NCBI GenBank assembly: GCA_016271365.2
Contig: CM028131.1
Span: forward strand, 284,647,001-284,711,000
DNA length: 64,000 nucleotides
Source of the DNA: Neoceratodus forsteri
Taxonomy: Eukaryota; Chordata; Ceratodontiformes; Ceratodontidae
Direction of reading: 5' to 3'
Shown here: positions 57,307 to 64,000 of the stretch, piece by piece
How positions within the stretch are numbered: the first letter of the stretch is position 1
Layout: each line of letters begins with the position of its first letter
The notes under the pieces: model-generated
What the model saw: only the letters and a program-made list of their open reading frames with translations
The model's database searches: none
Told to the model about the DNA's origin: nothing
Program-made: the position numbers and the translations under genes

Positions 57307-57490
57307 CAATATTTGGCCAGGAAAGATACACTAAACCAAGGCTTGTTTCCAGGTGCATCCTGGGAGTACAGGGAAGTTAAGTGACTTGACAATGGTCACA
57401 CAATATTCAGGTGGTGGCTGTGAGACTCAAACATAGTTCTCCAGGTTTGCAGCTCAGTGCTTACCGTTATGCTATACTGCCTCCCCTTCA
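57307..57490 (-). mobile_element. MIR-like CORE-SINE, minus strand
   Basis: Read on the minus strand: GAGGCAGTATAGCATAACGG then TAAGCACTGAGCTGC (tRNA-related head), GTTTGAGTCTCACAGCC (B-box region), and GTGTGACCATTGTCAAGTCA then CTTAACTTCCCTG, which is the CORE region of MIR-type SINEs. Confidence 0.85.
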
Positions 57491-58929
57491 GATATGAATA
57501 ACAAATGGTGGCACTATTTGTGCCTACTGGTATTCGGGAAATACAAAGACAACCCTCCACCCTCCTCCCCACCCAGTCATGTTATAAATAACCCTCCATC
57601 TGCAACAAGCCCACTCCCACCCTCCTCCCCCCTCAGCACCTACAATTGAAGAGCTAATAAAAAAAAAACTCCCATGATGGGCGACCAGCACAAACCACCC
57701 CCTCCATGGCCAGCCACCATCTTCTCTTCTGATTCTCTGATTTTAAAAATCATCTTCCCACCCTGGCAGCAGCACCAAAGTCTCTCCTTTCCCCAGCACT
57801 CAAATTTCATTATATTAATGTCCCCAAGACTTGAAGGTGACAGACACAACCTGCCCTCCACCACTTGTCAATATTTTCTAGGACTGAAAGACTCATTCTA
57901 GATGTATAGAAAACAGCTGATCTTGTGGTCTGCTGTTTTACTATACGAGCAAGTGCTGGAGTGCTTTCCCATTCAGAAGAAGCCAGCCAGCGGTGCAGGA
58001 GAGTGGGTTATGAGTTGCCAACCAAGCCTGGGGGTGACTTTAATGTTATTAACAAGGCCACTGATTTATGGTGATTAAAGTAGTGAAATTCCATTTTTAA
58101 GATTTGAAATTTTGGGAATTGCACCAGTGATTGTTATTCTAATTTCTGGATTTTACCAGGGTTCTACTATCATTCTTTTGTGTATAAATAATCAGAATAA
58201 AAGAAGGCTTAATGTACAGAGCATTAAATGAATCAAATTGAACATACTACAGGAAGCATTAATAAGAAAAATACAGGTTCTGTAGATTACTGATCTGACT
58301 TACTGTATAATGACAAATTCCGTGAAATTCTTTGCTGTTACTGGTGATCAGGCAGTCCAAATTCTAGAATTTTACTGGGTTTTCAGGTAAAAACTGAAAA
58401 TTTGTGGTCTTGGTTATGAAATTTGGCTGCTGGGGGGGGGATGTGGGTACTGCTGTTAGTGTTGGGAAGATTTTTTTAAAAGCACAAAATGGAAGAGGAG
58501 ACAATAGCCGGCTGTGGAGGTGGTCAGGATGTGCCAGTCACCCAGTGAAGGGTCTTTTATTAATGCTTCAGTTATGGGTGCTAGGGGGGAGGGTAGGAGT
58601 GGGCTTATTGCAGAGGGTGGGGGATGGGGGTAGCTTTTATCATGATTGGGATGGGGAGAAGGGTGGGGGGCTGTTTATTTTACTCCCCCCCCACAGGTGC
58701 GTGAATAATGAAGCTGAATAATGAATTTCCAAATATCTGGGGCCCTGAAGATGAATATTCATCCAAATATTCAAAATAAGGTATTCATCCATCCCTACCC
58801 AGTACATCTTCAAAGGCACTGCTGAGATCCCCAGTTTACCACACAGGCCACCCACGTGGACTCCATTCAGGACAGTTTAGCAGCTCCCAACTTTTTGCAA
58901 GTCAATATGGCTTTTCAGAAGGTCTAGAA

Positions 58930-60195
58930 TTGGTGTTATACTGAGGGTCTGGATGCTGAGAAGATGCTACTAGTCCAGGCAGTTCCTGAAGAACCAATAG
59001 GAACACTGATGTGGGAGAATTGCTAAAGGGAATTGAAGGAATGGGAAATTAAGCATGCAAAGGCTTTCATATGATCCAGCTACAAAGATAGTGACTGCCA
59101 CTATGGAGGGTGACAAGAATTTTGATTCACTCAAGATTCTGCCCGCTTTTAGTTTTTTTTTTTAAATTTTTTTATTAAGTATGCCTTCTTACATCCAAAC
59201 TACTTCCATTGGCTGGCCCTTCTCCCCCAGACTCTTCACCTGCTGTCTCTGGGACTTACATCCAACCTTGCAGTGTTTCACAGTTTACCCATCCATGGCA
59301 ATACCCCCCAGGTTCCTCAAGCCCGGAGGTGTTTAGTTTGGTTGTAGTCGACAGCCCAGTGGGAGATGCGGGGCCTGTAAGGAGAGAGGTGGTATCAGGT
59401 TGCTGCGATCAGGGGATTTTCCTTTCCAGGGTGCCTCATGGGCTACAACTGGCTGGATGGGAAGCACCCCAACCCCCACCCATTGTGGTTCCTCTTGCAC
59501 TTCCACTTGTGATCACCCAGGTGGCAGTAAAGCAGCAGAGCTCAGGGATCTCTCTCCCCAAAGGAGGAGAGCATCCTCTCGCATACTTGATCCCCCCCGA
59601 CAGCCCCCAATGACTCGGGCATGCTTCCAAACCTGGGTTGCCTGCATTGTGAGTGGTAACACTACAGCTGCACTGATAGGCCAGCCTTTTCCTGCTTTTA
59701 TCTCTGAAGGTAGCACAGAAAGTTTGGCACCTGATCAACAGGGGGTGCACTCCAGGTCACACTCTAACCAGTTACAAACAAAGGACTGGATGAAAAAGTG
59801 GGAGCCTGGTTAGTTAACTAAGCAAAGACTGCGGGATTTGCACATTATTGTGATGCCAAATGAAAATGTAGTATTTGCTGGAATCAATCCAACTCCAAGA
59901 GGTGAGGAAAACTTTGATAACTTGACTGAGCAGGCTACACAGATGATGCAGGACCTCAAATGCTCTGATGAGGAAAAGAAAGCATTGATGGGTAAGTGCC
60001 TAAAAGAACCAGCCCTGGACACCATCTAAGCCTTGAAGAAAACAAGACTAGATGCTACACCAAGAGCATACCTGTCCATGCAAGACAGGATGTTGGATAG
60101 TACTAAGTAGCCTGGTCAAGTTTTGATGAGACTTACATCAGCCTGGTTTCTTGGTTTACTTGGTTATGTAGGACAAAAGCAGGCTAATAGCCTAT
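58930..60195 (+). pseudogene. Ty3/gypsy gag, PNMA-like capsid, split by a SINE
   Basis: At 59850-60110 the plus strand encodes VFAGINPTPRGEENFDNLTE, then QATQMMQDLKCSDEEKKALM, KCLKEPALDTI, a stop, and ALKKTRLDATPRAYLSMQDR. This is the capsid N-lobe pattern shared by PNMA/MOAP1-type proteins and gypsy Gag (F.G..P.PGE..F..W, then SD.EK...L...L..PALD.I). Upstream at about 58950-59000 LLVQAVPEEPIGTLMWENC resembles the PNMA N-terminal region. The SINE at 59152-59690 interrupts between them. In-frame stops make it a retroelement relic, not a PNMA gene. Confidence 0.65.
59152..59690 (-). mobile_element. tRNA-derived SINE, copy 2
   Basis: Flanked by CCCGCTTTTA (59142-59151) and CCTGCTTTTA (59691-59700). 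On the minus strand it begins GGCTGGCCTATCAGTGCAGC and has AACCCAGGTTTGGAAGCATG at the B-box position, as in the copy at 33001-33524. The A-rich tail is the T-run at 59153-59180. Confidence 0.85.
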
Positions 60196-60199
60196 CGTG

Positions 60200-61590
60200 A
60201 TTGTTCCCCACATTGTGTGGGTTATTGATCCCAGATTTGATTTTGTGATAACCAGATATCTAAACCTTTTTTAAATAAGTTGAAGTTGTCCATGTTGACT
60301 AGGTATTGGGGTAAGGTGTTCCAGACTCTTGTTGCTCTTATAGAAAAATAGTTGTTTCTTTTGTTTGTTTTTGCTTGCTGTACTACCAGTTGCCTATTAT
60401 GCAACCTAGGGACTATTCATCTCTGGCTATAAGTGAGCCCACACTGTTGCATTAATTCAGGGGAATGTAGTATTTTGAAAAAAAGTAAAATGTCACCTCT
60501 GTACCTTCTGAACTGCAGAGATTGGAGGCCTGTCTCCTGTAGCCTGCATTGGTAATCCTTTGGTGCCAGTCTAGGGACCATTTTTGTGGCCCATCTCTGT
60601 ATTTGCTCTATTTGTGCGATGTCACCTTTGAGATATGAGTTCCAGAAAGATGACCCATAGTCAGTATAAGACCTAATGTAGGCACTGTAGAGGGGGATCA
60701 AACATTGTTCGGTTTTAGTTACAGAAGTTTGTTTTATTTGTTTGAGTAACCCATTAGATGTTCGGGTGATCTTTGCACAATGTTCTGAAGAGAGGTTATT
60801 ATTAACTAGGATTCCTAGATCTCACTCATAATTTGTAGCCTTGAGGGGGGTATTATTTAAGTGATAAGTATTCCTTGGGTTATTCTTTCCGAAATGCAGA
60901 ACGGTGCATTTATCAATCTTAAAGAGCATGTTGTTACAGTGTGCCCATTTCTTGAGTGTTTGTAGGTCTTGGGCTAATGATTCACTGCTTTCAACATTGT
61001 CTCCCCCCCCAAGCTTGGTGTCATTGGCAAATTTTGGGAGTACATTACTAGATCCAATTTGTACATCGCTAATAAATATGTTAAATAGTATGGGCCCCAG
61101 GACAGAGCCCTGGGATATACCACTGGTGACCGAACCTGGTTTTGAAAGGATACCATTAATTCTCACCCTCTGGGACCTACGTATCTGAGAGCCATTTCTT
61201 AACCCAGTTTGTAAGACATGGTGAGAAGCCTAGTAATAAAAGTTTGTCAACTAATTTTCCATGGTGGACTTTATCAAAGGCTCAACTGTAGTCCAGCAGG
61301 ATTACCTCTATAGGGATGTTACTGTCTATGCCCTGACTTGTGTGATTATAGAAGGCTATTAAATTTGTTGTACATGAATGGCCAGTCCTAAAACCATGCT
61401 GCGAAGAGTCTGATATTTTGAGTGAAACCACTTCTTTTTCTAAGTAGGATTTGATAATTCGTTACATAAATTTACAGATGATCGATGTGAGACTAATTGG
61501 TTGGTAATTCTGAACCTTTGATCTGTTACCCTTTTTATGTTGTCTTGCGCACATGTAAGTGACACATTGGGGCAGCTTGGAATAGCAGGT
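60200..61590 (-). mobile_element. CR1-group LINE, minus strand, second lineage
   Basis: Minus-strand RT parts: SGISQGSVLGPILFNIFIS and the catalytic motif altered to FANDTKL (61166-60990), LHFGKNNPRNTYHLNN, SAYIRSYTDYGSSFWNS and a tail IRATRVWNTLPQYLV (60400-60260). The protein differs from the CR1 copies in this window (NTYHLNNTPL after the RT), so it is another lineage of the CR1/L2 group. Frameshifted. 5' limit approximate. Confidence 0.8.
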
Positions 61591-61619
61591 TTTGGAGGCA
61601 CAGTCGTGTTATGGCCAGT

Positions 61620-62115
61620 GGTGTCACTGCTTTTTCTGGCTGGGCTCCACGGCACTAATTAAATTGCATGCTGTCTATGACAGCAGTGCAAAACGCAGCC
61701 ACCAACTTGAAACAATTTACTGTAACCACTGCAATGAGGGAACTCCACCTCATTGCAGAGCATGCCTTGCCTGGTGTAACATTTCAATAAAAGATAGTGG
61801 TGGTTGTCGCCGTCCATCTCACAGTCCCAATCAAGCTGATGTCAGGGGTGCCCAATCCCCCTGTCGGCATGCCCCCTTCCCAGTTCAGTTTGCTGATGGG
61901 GGAGCCCAATCCCCGTCAGCATAATGGCCCCATATCATTTAATTTGTGAGCCGAGGGGGTCCCCAATCTCCCTCGGCATCATGCACCCCCCCAGATACAT
62001 TTCTGTGCTGAGAGGGGGCCCAGTCCCCATTGGCTTCGGTCCCCCCTCCCCCAAAATACAGGTGGCACATTGGGAGCCCACCCCAGTGTGCCAAAACACA
62101 CCTGCAAAATAAAAA
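61620..62115 (-). repeat. GC-rich degenerate minisatellite, inverse copy
   Basis: On the minus strand it repeats GGCACACTGGGGTGGGCTCC, GGGACTGGGC-type and TCAGCA pieces seen at 20860-21125 on plus. The flank at 61720-61790 (CCACTGCAATGAGG) also matches the inverse of 21185-21215, so the shared unit is longer than the minisatellite. Confidence 0.65.
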
Positions 62116-62130
62116 AAATCAACCCGTGTT

Positions 62131-64000
62131 GTCTTTATTTATTTATTTATTTATTAGGTCTAGGATTACAATACCTTTGAGTCAGGGCTCTTTTACAAAG
62201 GTTCCACGTCAGGTTACAATTCAAAACATAAGACATGTAAGTCAGATTACAAATTCAATACATAGGACAAGGTTACAAACGTGTAAGCTAAACAGAGTTA
62301 CAAAGCATCTGAGAAACAAAACAAGTTTTGGAGGCTAGGTTACAAAGAGATAGCAGATGAGGTGCAGAGAGGATAGAGGACAAGAGAGAGGAATAGTAGA
62401 GGGGGGTGGAGAGCTATAGAGGTGGAGCTCAGCCAGAGGGATTGTCATAGACATAACATGGGGAAGTGCATGCTAAGGGGTATTCAAGTGCTAATAGGAG
62501 AGAGAACTGCATGAGGTTAGAGAAATATTCATGGGGTCAGCTAGTGGAAGCAGTCACAGGAGCTAGAGGCAGTGAGAGAGAGGTGTAGCCTAGATTTAAA
62601 TGCACCAAGGGTAGGAGTGGAGGAGATGTAACTGTTTAGACCATTTAGCCAGCTGGGCACTCTGTAGGCAAACGATCTTTGACCTTGTGAGGTACGACAA
62701 TGTGGAACCTGCAGGAGCTGTGATTCAGAAGCCCTGGTTGTGCGAGGGTTATTGTTAGGGTGCAGGAGTTCACACACTCCGGGGGCGCAAGACCCATAGT
62801 TATTTTCTTCACCATGGTGCAGGTTAGGTACTTTATCCAATTGGTGAGTTGCAGCCATCCAGTTTGTGCATAGAGGTCGCACGAATGTGTGAGGTGGTGG
62901 GATCCAGTGAGAAGTCAGCAGGCCTTATTGAGGGAAGTGGATATGCGTCTAAGAGTGGTAGCGGGGGCAGAGCCATAGATGATAAGCCCATAGTCAATAA
63001 TGGAGACAACAGAGCTCTGAACGGTGACAGTCAGGGCTTCTGGAGTAAGCTGTTGCCTATGCCAGATGAGAAGACCAAGGCAAGTATTTGCTGCTTTGGC
63101 TACAGAGTCAATGTGGGCACTGTAAGTTAGATGAGGGTCTAGAGTGATCCCAATGTGCTTAAAGGCTTGAACCTGTTCCAGGGTGACTCCATGACTGGTT
63201 TTGATGGATAAGGGATGCAGCTTATGCTTGTTATGAAAGCTGCTGAACATCATAGACTCTGTTTTCTTATTATTGAGGACCAGATTGTGATTTGAGAGCC
63301 AATTTTCAACAGATGTGAAGCCAAGCTGAAGATTGTCTTGTAGAGGCTTAGGATCCTTGTGGGAGGCAAGAATTACAGCATCATCTGCATAGAGGATGAT
63401 TGTTTCAGAGCAAGAATTTGGAAGGGAGTTCAGGAACAAGCTGAATAGTAGGGGGCCCAGAATGGATCCCTGGGGGACACCTGAGCGAACAGACCTGGTA
63501 TCAGAGTGGACATCTGTGATTTTTACTCTTTGAGACTGGTTCTCCAAGTAGCTTTTGAACCAGGCAGTGGAGTCGGGACAGAGCCCAGCTTTCAGAAGTT
63601 GCACAAGTAGTAGGCGTTGATGGGCAGTGTCGAATGCCTTAGTCAGATCGATAAAGTCGGACCCAATTAACTGACCATTGTCCAGTGAGCTGTGAAGAAT
63701 GCCAGAGAATTCCAGTAGGGCAGATGAGGTGCTATGTCCTTTCTTGAAGCCATGTTGTTGTGAGCACAGGATATTGTATTTGTCCAGGAAATCTGTGAGC
63801 TGATCTGCTGCAATACATTCAAGGGCCTTGGAGAGGGGTGGCATTATAGAGATCGGACGGTAGTTTCCATGAGTGGCCCTGTCACCACTTTTATGGACAG
63901 GGGTAACAGTGGCAGATTTCCATTTGTTAGGGAACTGGCTGAGCTTAAGCGAGAGGTTGAAAATATATGTCAGTGGCTGTAACACCTCATCAAGGGTGAG
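62131..64000 (-). mobile_element. LINE of the 3.67-kb type, runs off the window
   Basis: The 3' tail (TTTATTTA)n at 62131-62155 is followed by TCAGGGCTCTTTTACAAAGG and TTCCACGTCAGG. The 5' part lies beyond position 64000. Same family as 24821-28491 by 3' end and protein. Confidence 0.9.
62915..63985 (-). CDS. LINE reverse transcriptase, open for 356+ codons
   Basis: An uninterrupted minus-strand frame covers the RT: FPNKWKSATVTPVHKSGD, NYRPISIMPPLSKALE, HGFKKGHSTSSALLEF, FIDLTKAFDTAHQRLL, VPQGSILGPLLFSLFLN, catalytic IILYADDAVILAS, then LSNHNLVLNNKKTESM, AFKHIGITLDPHL and IIDYGLIIYGSAP. The frame stops near 62915 with a frameshift; the usual C-terminal tail (RSFAYRVPSWLNGLNSYI) continues in another frame at 62700-62540. 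The upstream part is off the window. Compared with the copy at 24821-28491 it has far fewer breaks, so it is younger. Confidence 0.9.
   Translation of the reverse strand: MLQPLTYIFNLSLKLSQFPNKWKSATVTPVHKSGDRATHGNYRPISIMPPLSKALECIAADQLTDFLDKYNILCSQQHGFKKGHSTSSALLEFSGILHSSLDNGQLIGSDFIDLTKAFDTAHQRLLLVQLLKAGLCPDSTAWFKSYLENQSQRVKITDVHSDTRSVRSGVPQGSILGPLLFSLFLNSLPNSCSETIILYADDAVILASHKDPKPLQDNLQLGFTSVENWLSNHNLVLNNKKTESMMFSSFHNKHKLHPLSIKTSHGVTLEQVQAFKHIGITLDPHLTYSAHIDSVAKAANTCLGLLIWHRQQLTPEALTVTVQSSVVSIIDYGLIIYGSAPATTLRRISTSLNKAC

Larger units (their letters stand above)
57213..58797. mobile_element. hAT-like foldback element, 1.6 kb
   Basis: Ends TAGGGGTGTGCGA and, inward from the right, TAGGGATGGATGA. 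Flanked by CCCAGCAC (57205-57212) and CCCAGTAC (58798-58805), an 8-bp duplication with one difference. The inner arms at about 57480-57830 and 58395-58750 are long inverted repeats (shared order: AATAAGCCCACTCC, CCATCTTCTC/CTCCTCTTCC, ATCTTCCCA, CAGCAG, CAAATTTCAT). No transposase. The central 57900-58390 is AT-rich and unassigned. A (CTTT)n tract and a MIR-like SINE sit in the left arm. Confidence 0.8.

Noticed and set aside
59838..60029. Host PNMA gene exon
   Set aside because: There is an in-frame stop within the capsid motif run, a SINE splits the gene, and PNMA genes as such are mammalian. A gypsy gag relic fits better.

Overview
This window reads as intergenic or intronic DNA from a large, repeat-rich vertebrate genome. 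I found no convincing host exon, tRNA, rRNA or CRISPR array. The evidence for a vertebrate is many CR1 LINEs with the ATTCTATG-type 3' end in both orientations, MIR-like CORE-SINE fragments, PIF/Harbinger and hAT DNA transposons, Ty3/gypsy pieces with a PNMA-like gag, and several Penelope-like elements (PLEs). PLEs are absent from mammals and essentially absent from birds, so an ectotherm is likely. A CR1-rich amphibian such as a caecilian is my best guess, held with low to moderate confidence.

Layout, left to right. 0.1-1.7 kb: PLE reverse transcriptase relic (minus). 1.84-9.54 kb: one large PIF/Harbinger element with inverted ends. It carries a HARBI1-type transposase (broken twice), a minus-strand Myb/SANT-type gene (broken), and a plus-strand three-exon Myb/SANT-like gene that still reads open through all its inferred splice junctions. 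9.7-12.4 kb: first copy of a segmental duplication whose second copy lies at 39.2-40.8 kb (continuing at 46.1 kb). Each copy carries private insertions. 12.6-18.7 kb: CR1 debris, gypsy protease and RT start, a LINE 3' end, and a 2-kb solo LTR. 19.1-21.1 kb: palindromic and tandem repeat block. 21.5-22.7 kb: the gypsy RT/RNase H continues. 23.1-29.2 kb: PLE copies joined head to head in inverted orientation. A full-length 3.67-kb LINE (minus) is inserted in the GIY-YIG region with a 7-bp target duplication. Hammerhead-like motifs lie in the PLE 3' regions. 31.9-33.9 kb: CR1 with a tRNA-derived SINE in it. 33.9-38.1 kb: an unclassified repeat unit present twice, the second copy swollen by 3.5 kb holding a ~60-bp minisatellite. 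38.9-49.4 kb: CR1 copies, the second duplication copy, a TTAA-flanked MITE, a solo LTR and a PLE end. 49.7-52.2 kb: a TA-flanked DNA element holding another solo LTR. 53.4-56.4 kb: long CR1. 57.2-58.8 kb: hAT-like foldback element. 58.9-60.2 kb: PNMA-like gypsy gag split by a SINE. 60.2-64 kb: two LINEs, the last with an open RT frame running off the window.

The DNA is mostly nested transposons, and the nesting gives a relative insertion order. The items most worth following up are the three-gene Harbinger element, the alternating-inverted repeat array at 19.1-20.6 kb, the long-LTR family with 4-bp target duplications, and the inverted PLE pair with hammerhead-like motifs. Coordinates are hand-counted; terminal repeats and target duplications were checked base by base, while diffuse element edges are approximate.
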